Origin: an uncultured Blautia sp.
GTDB taxonomy: Bacteria > Bacillota > Clostridia > Lachnospirales > Lachnospiraceae
Assembly (NCBI GenBank): GCA_900556555.1
Contig: USPF01000019.1
Location: 1-35,682, forward strand
DNA: 35,682 nt
Direction: 5' to 3'
Shown: one piece after another, positions 8,904 through 17,504 of the stretch
Layout of the letters: each line of letters begins with the position of its first letter
Position numbering within the stretch: the stretch's first letter is position 1
Notes under the pieces: model-generated
Database searches by the model: none
What the model was told of the DNA's origin: nothing
The model's input: only the letters and a program-made list of their open reading frames with translations
Translations under genes and position numbers: made by a program

Positions 8904-8921
8904 CTCATATCTATATATGAG
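8904..8921 (-). promoter_or_regulatory. Hairpin overlapping the spoIIP ribosome-binding site
   Basis: In the 40-nt gpr-spoIIP gap the transcript contains CTCATAT-ATAG-ATATGAG (7-bp arms, 4-nt loop). The last GAG of the 3' arm is the first part of the spoIIP SD (GAGGTGA), so the folded form would partly hide it. The stem is AU-rich and probably weak; a regulatory role is inference. Confidence 0.4.
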
Positions 8922-8935
8922 ACAATCCTTTTCTT

Positions 8936-9847
8936 TTATTCCTCTGCCTTTGCAAATGTCATATTCAACCCCTCTGAAATTGTATAAGAAAGCCGTTTAA
9001 TGGTTTCATCCACATCCTTTGGTGTCATAAACATACTGTGCAGGGATGGTGCTATCATCTCCTCCAAAAACTCTTTCTGTTCTGTTTCCTCCAGAGTATC
9101 CAGTAAATGAGACATGGCATCATGCACGATTGTAGCCGCATCTACTACAGTGGGAACGCCAATGCCAATGACCTTGACACCCAGTGTTTCTTCACTGAGC
9201 CCATTTCTGTGATTTCCAACGCCTGAGCCTGGATTAATCCCTGTATCTGTAATCTGAATTGTCCTGTTTAGTCTTTTTGTACTTCTTGCAGCCAGGGCAT
9301 CAATGGCAATCACCACATCCGGTCTGGTTTCTTCCACCACTCCTCTTATGATTTCCATACTTTCCATTCCTGTCTGAGCCATAACCCCCGGCACCAGCCC
9401 GCTGACAGCATGTGCATATTCCTCCCCCATTCCCCTGACACCGTATTCCTGAATAATATGTCTCGTAATATGAAGATTTGCTACCACATCAGGGCCTAAC
9501 GCATCTGGTGTGATTTCCCTGTTGCCAAGTCCAACTACTAAAACTTTCATTTCTTTTTTTACAGGAAGCAGTTTTTTCATATGTCTGGCCAGTTCTTTTG
9601 AGATTTCCCTGTGATAATCCTCATCCGGCACTGACATATTTGGGGCTTCCATGGTAATATAAATCCCCTGAGGCCTCCCCATTGTTTTTGCACCATTTTC
9701 TGTCTCGATTTTTACTACGGTTGTCTTTATGTCTTTCTCTTCGTTATAATCCTCTTCGATTACTACTCCCCGGATTTCCACATGATCTTCTTCAAATTTT
9801 TCTTTTGTTTCCAATGCCAAATCTGTATGAATTCTTCCCAATGCCAT
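8936..9847 (-). CDS. gpr: GPR germination protease
   Basis: A 303-residue protein matching the GPR family, which degrades small acid-soluble spore proteins during germination. Visible family segments include TDLALE near the N terminus, VLVVGLGNREITPDALGP, IDALAARST and DTGINPGSGVGNHR. GPR is made as a zymogen in the forespore and self-cleaves just before the TDLA region; here only about seven residues precede it, against about fifteen in Bacillus. The ATG is preceded by AAAGGA. It is the first gene of a gpr-spoIIP pair. I could not find a convincing SigF/SigG promoter in the gap upstream, which is shared with divergent rpsT. Confidence 0.95.
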   Translation of the reverse strand: MALGRIHTDLALETKEKFEEDHVEIRGVVIEEDYNEEKDIKTTVVKIETENGAKTMGRPQGIYITMEAPNMSVPDEDYHREISKELARHMKKLLPVKKEMKVLVVGLGNREITPDALGPDVVANLHITRHIIQEYGVRGMGEEYAHAVSGLVPGVMAQTGMESMEIIRGVVEETRPDVVIAIDALAARSTKRLNRTIQITDTGINPGSGVGNHRNGLSEETLGVKVIGIGVPTVVDAATIVHDAMSHLLDTLEETEQKEFLEEMIAPSLHSMFMTPKDVDETIKRLSYTISEGLNMTFAKAEE

Positions 9848-9909
9848 GTCACTTTTCCTTTCTCTCTACTTATTAATTACATTTTTTGCAGTTTCAGGGA
9901 TTTTATGTA

Positions 9910-9938
9910 TTGACATTTCAACAGAAATCAACTAGAAT
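9910..9938 (+). promoter_or_regulatory. Strong sigma-A promoter of rpsT
   Basis: TTGACA (9910-9915), a 17-nt spacer and TAGAAT (9933-9938): a perfect -35 and a 5/6 -10. The predicted transcript begins near 9945, giving a leader of about 90 nt before the rpsT start. Confidence 0.8.
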
Positions 9939-9953
9939 AAAAAAGCATGTAAT

Positions 9954-9981
9954 ATTGGAGAATACCGTGTCCTTCTCCAAT
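9954..9981 (+). promoter_or_regulatory. Hairpin in the rpsT leader
   Basis: ATTGGAGAA (9954-9962), a 10-nt loop and TTCTCCAAT (9973-9981) form a perfect 9-bp stem in the rpsT 5' leader. It is followed by A-rich sequence rather than a T-run, so it is not an intrinsic terminator. A role in S20 autoregulation or RNA stability is inference. Confidence 0.5.
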
Positions 9982-10033
9982 GAAAATAAATGGAAAATAA
10001 AACTGGAAAAGATTATATTTGGAGGTGTACGCT

Positions 10034-10297
10034 TTGGCTAACATTAAATCTGCAAAGAAAAGAGTATTAGTAAACAGAAAAAAAGCTGAGAGAAACAAAT
10101 CTATTAAATCAGCAGTGAAGACTTCTATCAAGAAAGTAGAAGCAGCAGTTGCAGCAAAGGATAAAGAAGCAGCAGTTGCAGCATTACAGAATGCAATTTC
10201 TACAATTGATAAAGCAGCTACAAAAGGTGTTTATCACAAAAACACAGCTGCAAGAAAAGTTTCCCGCTTATCTAAAGCCGTAAACACACTTGCATAA
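10034..10297 (+). CDS. rpsT: 30S ribosomal protein S20
   Basis: An 87-residue, very Lys/Ala-rich protein beginning ANIKSAKKRV after the initiator, matching S20, which binds 16S rRNA in the body of the small subunit. The start is chosen as TTG 10034 because GGAGGTG (10021-10027) sits 6 nt upstream and the protein then has the canonical N terminus. An in-frame TTG at 10019 lies upstream of that SD and is unlikely. A UUG start is also found in E. coli rpsT, where it contributes to autoregulation. It is a monocistronic plus-strand gene with its own promoter, a leader hairpin and a terminator. Confidence 0.97.
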   Translation: MANIKSAKKRVLVNRKKAERNKSIKSAVKTSIKKVEAAVAAKDKEAAVAALQNAISTIDKAATKGVYHKNTAARKVSRLSKAVNTLA

Positions 10298-10325
10298 TTA
10301 ATAGATATTTATCATATGAATTTAA

Positions 10326-10361
10326 CCCCTGGCTGACCGTCATCATCCAGGGGGCTTTTTT
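10326..10361 (+). terminator. Intrinsic terminator of rpsT
   Basis: CCCCTGG (10326-10332) pairs with CCAGGGG (10347-10353), followed by a GC and six T residues (10356-10361). On the opposite strand there is no T-run, so it is unlikely to be an efficient terminator for convergent holA. Confidence 0.85.
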
Positions 10362-10379
10362 ATCCTGAAAATTCAAAAA

Positions 10380-11357
10380 TCATCTGCTGAATTTTACCAG
10401 CAGCAGCTCTACACTCATGGTATCTGTCATGAGTCCCGTCTTTACCTTTGCTTCCGTATTTACGCAGTCTTCCACATTTTTGCGTAAGACTTCCGTACTG
10501 TATTTTCTGGCATATGCTGCATAATTTCTCACCACAAAAGGCTGAAGTCCTGTTTTTTTTGCAATACTGCTTTGATCATGTCCTGCTGCTGAAAGTTCTT
10601 TCACCTGCATGATCAGATTAAACTGCCTTGCAAGCAGAAACAAGATCCGCATGGGTGGTTCTTTTAGAGATAACAAATCGTAATAGAGCTCCAGAGCCTT
10701 TTTCTGATTTTTTTCTGTCACCGCCCGGATCATATCGAAAATGTGATTGGAAATCTGAGTTGTGCATACTGCTTCAATATCTTCTCTGGTGATTACCTCT
10801 CTTCCCATGGTATAGCAGATTAATTTTTCCACTTCACGTTCAATATTCCCCATATCTGTCCCTGTCTTAGTAAGAAATAATTCCATATCATCTCTGGTGA
10901 TTTTCCTGCCTTCCCGGTTCAGGATTCCTAAAACCCAGCGCATCAATGTATTGCTGTCCTGCTGCCCAAATTCTACGATTCTTCCATATTTTTTTACAGC
11001 TTTATACATCCTGCTGCGTTTATCAATCTCACTTTCGACAAACACCATACACAGGTAATCCGGCAGTTCTCCAAGATATTCCGGCAGTTCCTGGCACTGT
11101 CCCTTAAAAAACCCGGTATCTTCCAGAAAAATCACTCTTCTGTCAGCAAAAAAAGGCATGGTTTCCCCCAGATCGATCACAGCTCTTGGCTCTGTCTTTT
11201 TCCCCTCAAAAGCAGAAAAATTCATAGTATCACCATCCGGCACTAATGCTGTTTTTAATTTTTCTTTATATTGTTTCTTTAAATAATCTTCTTCTCCACA
11301 CAGGAGATAAACCTTTTTAAATTCTTGATTTTTAATGTCTTCCTGTAAACTTTTCAT
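10380..11357 (-). CDS. holA: DNA polymerase III delta subunit
   Basis: A 325-residue protein with the HolA layout: an N-terminal AAA+-like domain beginning with YLLCGEEDYLKKQY (about 18-31), a middle domain, and a C-terminal helical collar domain (from about 210, EKNQKKALELYYDLLSL). Delta opens the beta sliding clamp during clamp loading. It lies 73 nt after comEC, with an AGGGGAG SD before the ATG. comEC followed by holA is a common order in Firmicutes. It converges on rpsT. Confidence 0.95.
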   Translation of the reverse strand: MKSLQEDIKNQEFKKVYLLCGEEDYLKKQYKEKLKTALVPDGDTMNFSAFEGKKTEPRAVIDLGETMPFFADRRVIFLEDTGFFKGQCQELPEYLGELPDYLCMVFVESEIDKRSRMYKAVKKYGRIVEFGQQDSNTLMRWVLGILNREGRKITRDDMELFLTKTGTDMGNIEREVEKLICYTMGREVITREDIEAVCTTQISNHIFDMIRAVTEKNQKKALELYYDLLSLKEPPMRILFLLARQFNLIMQVKELSAAGHDQSSIAKKTGLQPFVVRNYAAYARKYSTEVLRKNVEDCVNTEAKVKTGLMTDTMSVELLLVKFSR

Positions 11358-11430
11358 TCCATATCTCCCCTGGATTTTCTTTCACTTATCTCATTTGAGA
11401 CTGCCTGCTAATGCCCATTTTATCATGATT

Positions 11431-13653
11431 TTACTTTCCTGAAAAGGCTGGATTTCTCACAATAATATGAACTGCTCCCTGCTCTTTTGTAAGCAGAATC
11501 TGCCCGGAATACTTCTTCAATCTTTTCAGCAATTCTTTATGAGGGTGTCCATAGGAGTTCTCTTTTCCACAGGAAATCACAGATTTCTCAGGCTTTACAT
11601 ACTGCAAAAACTCTTCTCCTGTAGAATTTGCCGAACCGTGATGAGCAACCTTTAAAACCTCCCAGGTAACATTCATTTCCCGGAGCTCCTCCAATGCCTT
11701 TTCTTCCCCCATTCCTTCCACATCCCCGGTAAACAGGATATCAAAACCTTTTTGTGAAACATGCAGTACCTGAGAGCTTTCATTGCTATTCTCATATATC
11801 TGTCCTGGCCCTATACAGCAAATCTCCAAATCCCTGTCTTTGATCCTGCTTCCTTTTTTGATATATACCACCTCACAACCAGCCTTTTTTCCTAAAGTTT
11901 CAAGCTCCCTGTTCTGCTCTGCTGTTTCTGAACACTGAGACAGAAACAGCCTTTCTATTTTTATCCCAGACTCTTTTGATACCGTCATTTCCAGTAATTC
12001 CTTGATTCCATTTACGTGATCAGCATCCATATGCGACACAAAAATCCCTTGAATTTTTCTGATTCCTGACGCCTTTAGAAACGGAAGAATCCTGTATCTT
12101 CCAACTTTTGATACAGTCGTACTTCCCCCATCTATAAGATAACAGTGTCCCTCTTCTGTTTGTACACAGGCACAATCACCTTGCCCAACATCTAAAAAAG
12201 TGACTTCCAGTCCTCCCTTTGGACAGGGAACCAGCAAGAAAGCAAGTGCAATCCCATAAACAATCTTAGTTGTATATCCACCCCTCCTCCAGAGAAACCA
12301 AATAGCAGTAGCATAGTAAAAAATGCAGCACTCTATTTCCGGCTGTCCGGCTGTCCACAATGCTCCCGGCAATGCTTTCATAAACTCCCCAATCCCAAGC
12401 AGTATTTCCAAAATCCCACTTGCAGGAAGCCCAAGTATTCTTCCTATATCTGCTGCCAGAAACCTCCCACCAATGCCCGCTGCTGCCCCGGAAATCAACA
12501 GCACGGGAGACAACGGAAGAAAAAAGACACTGACCACAGAGCCCCACAAAGGAATCTGAAAGAAAAAATATAATATCAAAGGCAGTATGACAAACCACAC
12601 CGAAATTCCAGAGCGGAATCCTTCCCTGAATAACCGGAAAAGCACTTCTTTCTTCCCCTGTTTGCTTCTTTTCCCTGTTTCTTTTCCAAATAAGCCTGGA
12701 TATACAACTCCGATTCCCAATACTGCCCCAAAAGACAGAAGAAAACTGCTGTCATAAAGATAACATGGACTTTCACAAAGAAGTAAAATAGCTGCAAAGG
12801 AAACAGCAGACAAAAGATCATAAGTTCTTTTCAGCATAAAACTTCCCATATATACAGCAAACATAATCGACGCCCGTAAAACAGATGCACTGTTCCCTGT
12901 AACTCCCCCATAAAAAAACATAGAAAATGCAGAAATTCCAGCGGCACCCCACAGCGGTACAGAACATTTACGAAGAAGGCGGAACAAACCACCTCCCAAA
13001 ACAGATAGATGAAGTCCGGAAACTGCCAGAATATGTGAACATCCTAAAATCTGAAAAAGAAAGTTTATTTCCTTTTCCATATTTTCTTTGCTTCCCAACA
13101 GCATTGCTTCCATGATTCCTGCCTTTTCTTTTGAAAATGCCTTATGAAGTCCAATACCAAGAGCTTTCTTGATTTTTTCCTGAAATCCTAAAATTGCATC
13201 ATATTCCTTTTCTAAAACCTGTATGCTTCTTCCTTTTTGATACCATTTCACTTTTCTCGCATAATAATATGCTCTTTCATGAAACTGACCAGGATTGCCT
13301 GGAATGGGAATCTCTTCTAAATCTCCCCGGACAAGTACCCGGTCTCCGACACCAATATTCACTCCTGATTTCTGGTTTTTGATTCGCACTTTTATTCTAT
13401 CGAAAGGATATTCCTGCTGAACAGCAGTAAGATTTGCTTGTTTTATAAGAATTGTCTGTTTCAGATACAAGACAGTTTGTTTTTCGTTAAGTTCTGATTT
13501 ATAAACAGTTCCTGCAACCAGAGCTGCTTCTCTTGCTTCCCCGTCAGGGAAGTCCGGTGAGCCGTGCCCAAAACCAGGCACTCCCACCTTTCCCAGAAGC
13601 CACACAACAGCCACCCACACAAGAGCTGTTATACACAACGGCCTTTTTTTCAT
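11431..13653 (-). CDS. comEC: ComEC/Rec2 DNA-uptake channel protein
   Basis: A 740-residue protein with all three ComEC parts: an N-terminal helix and soluble OB-like domain (about 40-150), a multi-helix Competence domain (about 175-470) containing HILAVSGLHLS (207-217), and a C-terminal metallo-beta-lactamase-like domain with DVGQGD (488-493), SHMDADH (540-546), FTGD (641-644) and HHGS (671-674). It forms the inner-membrane channel for single-stranded DNA during transformation, and the C-terminal domain probably degrades the second strand. The metal ligands look intact, so the gene appears functional. It overlaps the GerMN gene by 4 nt (ATGA) and precedes holA. Confidence 0.95.
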   Translation of the reverse strand: MKKRPLCITALVWVAVVWLLGKVGVPGFGHGSPDFPDGEAREAALVAGTVYKSELNEKQTVLYLKQTILIKQANLTAVQQEYPFDRIKVRIKNQKSGVNIGVGDRVLVRGDLEEIPIPGNPGQFHERAYYYARKVKWYQKGRSIQVLEKEYDAILGFQEKIKKALGIGLHKAFSKEKAGIMEAMLLGSKENMEKEINFLFQILGCSHILAVSGLHLSVLGGGLFRLLRKCSVPLWGAAGISAFSMFFYGGVTGNSASVLRASIMFAVYMGSFMLKRTYDLLSAVSFAAILLLCESPCYLYDSSFLLSFGAVLGIGVVYPGLFGKETGKRSKQGKKEVLFRLFREGFRSGISVWFVILPLILYFFFQIPLWGSVVSVFFLPLSPVLLISGAAAGIGGRFLAADIGRILGLPASGILEILLGIGEFMKALPGALWTAGQPEIECCIFYYATAIWFLWRRGGYTTKIVYGIALAFLLVPCPKGGLEVTFLDVGQGDCACVQTEEGHCYLIDGGSTTVSKVGRYRILPFLKASGIRKIQGIFVSHMDADHVNGIKELLEMTVSKESGIKIERLFLSQCSETAEQNRELETLGKKAGCEVVYIKKGSRIKDRDLEICCIGPGQIYENSNESSQVLHVSQKGFDILFTGDVEGMGEEKALEELREMNVTWEVLKVAHHGSANSTGEEFLQYVKPEKSVISCGKENSYGHPHKELLKRLKKYSGQILLTKEQGAVHIIVRNPAFSGK

Positions 13654-14618
13654 TCTTTTTCTTCTTTCTCCTCCTGATTTTCCTCAGTCAGACGATAGTC
13701 TGCATGATAAATCTGATCCAGTTTCATACTTTCCCGGAAATTAACCGCAGTCTTACCATCCACTGAAATCTGCACTCCCCGGACATTACATGCATCTGTA
13801 AGAGAATTTACAATAGAAAAAATAGGCAATTCTTCCTGTACATCCATAGAATCTGTGAGAAAACTTTTATCAAGATTTACATAGCAGATTCCCTCGACAA
13901 TGGAAACACTCAGGATTTTGGTGTTCGGTGATAAGGTAGGCTTCAATCCAGCCGACTTTGGACCTTTTAAAAGGCGCTCTACCACTTCACGTTCAAGAGG
14001 TACATTGCTGCTGTAATATACAGAAATATTTTCTTTTTCCAACCTATCTCCGCTTTCATTTGCAAAATACAGATTTAGGCTTGTATGAATATAAGAATTG
14101 ATATTATCTCCTTGATTTTCTACAAAAGTATTCTTATCCATTTTTCCAAGCACTACTCCGGATGCATCTGTCATAGATTCCCCGTCACAGAAAAATTCCA
14201 CATAATTCACCTCCGAAATCTGCGTGAATGCCTTTACAATTCCTGCTCTCGCCAAAAGTTCTCTGGTATTTTTCATCTTTTTGTACTCACTGTTAAAGCT
14301 GATAGAAACTGTCTGACCTTCATAAGTAAAATTCTGGATGCCTACATTTTCCGGCAACAGACTCAAATAACCTTCTTCCTCCAGATTTTCTGACAGCCTC
14401 CCTGCGATTTCCTGTACCATCGCCTCTGATGTTCGTTCTTTTGGAACATATTCTACCTTCTCCAGGGATGTTTCCTTCGGCGAAACATAATACATGTAAT
14501 ATTCTGCTGCCTCACTGTCCTGTTCCTGTTCCTCTCCCTCTCTCTCAGTGCATCCCAGGACTCCGGAAATCATACAGACCGCAAGTATGACTGCCGCTGC
14601 TCTTTTCCATATTTTCAT
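13650..14618 (-). CDS. GerMN-domain lipoprotein
   Basis: A 322-residue lipoprotein precursor: signal peptide with lipobox VLGC (C23), then two GerMN-like domains. The first covers roughly residues 50-155, the second about 165-300 and includes LNLYFANESG and GLKPTLSPNTK. GerM-type proteins act in spore germination and cortex or peptidoglycan processing; the domain also occurs in proteins without a proven role. AGGAG lies about 8 nt before the ATG. It sits 12 nt after the histidine kinase and overlaps comEC by 4 nt, so it is probably made with the two-component system. A germination role is uncertain; an envelope role coupled to the sensor is an alternative. Confidence 0.85.
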   Translation of the reverse strand: MKIWKRAAAVILAVCMISGVLGCTEREGEEQEQDSEAAEYYMYYVSPKETSLEKVEYVPKERTSEAMVQEIAGRLSENLEEEGYLSLLPENVGIQNFTYEGQTVSISFNSEYKKMKNTRELLARAGIVKAFTQISEVNYVEFFCDGESMTDASGVVLGKMDKNTFVENQGDNINSYIHTSLNLYFANESGDRLEKENISVYYSSNVPLEREVVERLLKGPKSAGLKPTLSPNTKILSVSIVEGICYVNLDKSFLTDSMDVQEELPIFSIVNSLTDACNVRGVQISVDGKTAVNFRESMKLDQIYHADYRLTEENQEEKEEKE

Positions 14619-14630
14619 TTCCGCATTCTC

Positions 14631-16058
14631 CTATGCAATATAATTTAAAGGAACACGCACAGAAAATGTAGTGCCCTTCTGCTCTTCGCTTTTTACCTTT
14701 ACTGCACCTCTGTGCATAGCAATGGCATTTCTGGTAATCGCAAGACCAAGACCGGTCCCTCCAATTTCTCTGGAATGAGACTTGTCAACCCTGTAAAAAC
14801 GTTCAAAAATCCTGTCTATTGATTCTTCCGGAATTCCAACTCCTGAATCTGCCACAGACACATAAAAATATTTATGATCCGCATTCAGAGTCACATGCAC
14901 CCAGCCATCCTCCACGTTGTATTTGATACCGTTTTCTACCAGATTCGATAATGCCAGGCTCAGTTTCACCGCATCCACTTCTGCCACAATAGGGCGGTAA
15001 GTTTCCAGTACCAGTTCCACTTTTTTCTTATCTGCAATAGGCTTCAGACGTTTCAGAATACTTTCCATCAGTTCATTGATATTAACTTTCTCAATATTCA
15101 GCTCAGAAGCTTTTTTGTCCATCTTCACCAGAGACAGCAGGTCAGTAATAATCTTATTTTCTCTGTCAATTTCCACTGTGATATCCTGCATAAATTCCTG
15201 GTAAAGCTCAACAGGAACATTCTCCTGCCCTACCAGGGAATCTGCCAGAACTTTAATAGAAGTCATAGGCGTCTTCAATTCATGAGACACATTTGCCACA
15301 AACTCCTGTCTGGAATCATCCAGAACCTTCATACGTTTCAGCATTTTATTAAATACACTACTCAGCACCTGCGTTTCCGTATAATCAGGAACAGAAATCT
15401 CCTCATCCAGATATCCGTCTGTCAGTTCCTCAATAGCCTTGCTGACGCGCCCAAATGGTTTTACCAGGCTCTTTGACAGGACAAATCCCAAAAGCAAAAC
15501 CAAAACACTGATTGCCAGCATCAGAAGATTCCCTCTGTGCTCCAGGATTTCAATACTATCCCTGATTTCACCTGTAGACGTACTTACCAGCATGACACCG
15601 GCGACCTGTTTATTCTTAGGATATTTCAGAGGAACTGTCTGTTCAATGTAATCATTTCCCTGATCATAATAACTGGTATCCACACCATCAAAACATTGAA
15701 TCACTTCTTCGGAAATCATGTATTTTCCTTCATCAATATCATAGGTATCTTTTACAATACGCCCGCTTCTGTTAATAATCAGAATTCTTCCATTATATAC
15801 AGTAGACAGAAGAGACAGCTCCCCATTGATAATTTCTGACTGCTGGTAATCCAGATATCCTTCTTTCATAAGCTGGTTTCCCAGAATATCACATTGATTT
15901 TTCACATTGATTTTTCTGAGTTCCACAGCCCTGTTCTCATAACTGCTGACAATCACCTTCTCAATAATAAAACAGGGGATAATACCAATGATCACCAGCA
16001 ATACCATAATGCGGAACCTCAGGCTTTTGAAAAAGGACTGTTTCATTTTTTCTTTCAT
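14631..16058 (-). CDS. Membrane sensor histidine kinase, PhoR/WalK-like
   Basis: A 475-residue kinase: first membrane helix about 16-34, an extracellular sensor of about 140 residues, second helix about 177-196, HAMP about 197-245, and HisKA with the phosphoacceptor in NVSHELKTPM (H259). The HATPase_c domain has an N box (SNLVENGIKYN), a G1 box (DSGVGIPEE), an F box (IFERFYRVDKS) and a G2 box (GGTGLGLAI). There is no PAS domain between HAMP and HisKA, unlike typical WalK. It lies 6 nt after its response regulator gene. The stimulus is unknown; the extracellular sensor suggests an envelope or cell-surface signal. Confidence 0.93.
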   Translation of the reverse strand: MKEKMKQSFFKSLRFRIMVLLVIIGIIPCFIIEKVIVSSYENRAVELRKINVKNQCDILGNQLMKEGYLDYQQSEIINGELSLLSTVYNGRILIINRSGRIVKDTYDIDEGKYMISEEVIQCFDGVDTSYYDQGNDYIEQTVPLKYPKNKQVAGVMLVSTSTGEIRDSIEILEHRGNLLMLAISVLVLLLGFVLSKSLVKPFGRVSKAIEELTDGYLDEEISVPDYTETQVLSSVFNKMLKRMKVLDDSRQEFVANVSHELKTPMTSIKVLADSLVGQENVPVELYQEFMQDITVEIDRENKIITDLLSLVKMDKKASELNIEKVNINELMESILKRLKPIADKKKVELVLETYRPIVAEVDAVKLSLALSNLVENGIKYNVEDGWVHVTLNADHKYFYVSVADSGVGIPEESIDRIFERFYRVDKSHSREIGGTGLGLAITRNAIAMHRGAVKVKSEEQKGTTFSVRVPLNYIA

Positions 16059-16064
16059 AGTCTT

Positions 16065-16757
16065 TTATCCCTGAAAATAATATCCGATTCCCCATTTTGT
16101 GTGAACGTATTTCGGATCACTTGGAATCGTCTCAATCTTTTCTCTTAATCTACGGATATGCACATCCACAGTACGCACATCTCCCGGATACTCATAACCC
16201 CACACCAGATTCAGCAGATTTTCACGGCTGTACACCTTATTAGGATTTTTTGCCAGAAGTTCCAGCACATCAAATTCCTTTGCTGTAAGATTAATCTCTC
16301 TTCCTGCAATAAACACCCGTCTGCCTTCACAATCCAGCTTCAGGTCACCGATCACCAGCTTTTTATCTGAACTCTCTTTTCTCTCTTCTTTCTGTGCCCT
16401 TCGCATAATTGCTTTAATTCTAGCCTTTACCTCCAGAATATTAAATGGTTTGGTAATATAGTCATCTGCACCATACTCCAGTCCAAGAATCTTATCCATA
16501 TCCTCACCTTTTGCAGTAAGCATAATGATAGGAACACTGGAAAATTCCCGGATCTGCTGGCACACCTCCAGGCCTGTGAGTTTTGGAAGCATGATATCCA
16601 GGAGAATCATGTCATATTCCTTTGTCTTTGCTTTTTCAAGAGCTTCCTCTCCATCATAAGCACAATCCACTTCCATGCCTTCCTGCTCCAGACTGAATCT
16701 GATTCCTTTTACAATTAATTTTTCATCATCCACTACAAGAACTCGTTTGCTCATCAT
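16065..16757 (-). CDS. OmpR/PhoB-family response regulator
   Basis: A 230-residue regulator. The receiver domain has the acidic pair DDE (10-12), phosphoacceptor D54 in LLDIMLP, T82 in MLTAKG and the lysine of TKPF. The C-terminal winged helix (about 130-230) includes LTAKEFDVLELLAKNPNKVYSR-type features and ends with WGIGYYF. It resembles WalR/PhoP proteins. Two adjacent ATGs exist; the second, at 16754, gives better SD spacing (AAGGAG). It is paired with the downstream kinase and lies 18 nt after comEA. Target genes cannot be deduced from this window. Confidence 0.93.
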   Translation of the reverse strand: MMSKRVLVVDDEKLIVKGIRFSLEQEGMEVDCAYDGEEALEKAKTKEYDMILLDIMLPKLTGLEVCQQIREFSSVPIIMLTAKGEDMDKILGLEYGADDYITKPFNILEVKARIKAIMRRAQKEERKESSDKKLVIGDLKLDCEGRRVFIAGREINLTAKEFDVLELLAKNPNKVYSRENLLNLVWGYEYPGDVRTVDVHIRRLREKIETIPSDPKYVHTKWGIGYYFQG

Positions 16758-16775
16758 TTTTCTCCTTATCTTTTT

Positions 16776-17450
16776 TTAGTCCACACATATGTAATCAGCA
16801 ATTTTCTCATAGGTTTTCCCTTTGATGCCAGGTACTTGCTGTATCTCATCAACAGTATGAAAACTCCCGATTTCATCCCTGTAACTCAAAACAGCTCTGG
16901 CACGTACCTCTCCAATCCCTGGAATTTTTTGTAACTCCTCTAAGGTTGCTGTATTTAAATTAATTTTGCCTGCTTCTTCTCTTTTTTCATCACCGGTATG
17001 CTCCATGACAGATGCAGGTTTTTCGGCCAACATTCCATCTGCCTTCATATTCTCCGCTTCTTCTTTGGTATAAACCTGGATTTTTTCTCCATCTGACAAA
17101 ACAGAGGCCTGATTCAGCCACTGGGTATCTGCCTGTTCTGTAAAACCTCCGGCTGCATCTACTGCTTCAAACAGCCTTGCATCTTTGCATAACCTATATA
17201 CTCCCGGCTTGTTCACCGCACCGCTTATGTCAATCCATATAAAGTCCGGCTTTGCAGGTGTCTTTTCCTGATTCCCTGTTTCCTGGCTCTTTTCTTCTCT
17301 TTCCACTTTTCCGGCATCCTCCTTTTCAGGTATCTGCTCTGTATTTTCCATGACCATTTCCGTTCCCTGTTTCTTACAGGAGCACAAAAACAATCCGCAA
17401 AAAAGAAACAGTAAAACAAGTATCAGCAAGTATTTTTTTGTTTTCCACAT
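16776..17450 (-). CDS. comEA: ComEA-type helix-hairpin-helix DNA-binding lipoprotein
   Basis: A 224-residue protein: signal peptide with a possible lipobox LCSC (C25), a charged Glu/Lys-rich linker, an SLBB domain (about 72-135, IDISGAVNKPGVYRL) and a C-terminal double helix-hairpin-helix domain (about 163-224, INLNTATLEELQKIPGIGEV and VPGIKGKTYEKI). ComEA captures DNA at the membrane and hands it to ComEC. B. subtilis ComEA is anchored by a transmembrane segment; here a lipid anchor is suggested by the double-cysteine lipobox, although a plain membrane anchor cannot be excluded. It is the first gene of the run that ends at comEC-holA, with a clear promoter upstream. Confidence 0.9.
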   Translation of the reverse strand: MWKTKKYLLILVLLFLFCGLFLCSCKKQGTEMVMENTEQIPEKEDAGKVEREEKSQETGNQEKTPAKPDFIWIDISGAVNKPGVYRLCKDARLFEAVDAAGGFTEQADTQWLNQASVLSDGEKIQVYTKEEAENMKADGMLAEKPASVMEHTGDEKREEAGKINLNTATLEELQKIPGIGEVRARAVLSYRDEIGSFHTVDEIQQVPGIKGKTYEKIADYICVD

Positions 17451-17504
17451 GTTCTTCTCCCCTTTCCTTTTCTAAAAGGAAAAAAACTGTGTCTAACTGT
17501 CTCT

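Noticed and set aside
9848..9909. A SigF or SigG promoter for gpr
   Set aside because: Expected from biology, but I found no pair of boxes close enough to consensus at proper spacing, so none is annotated.
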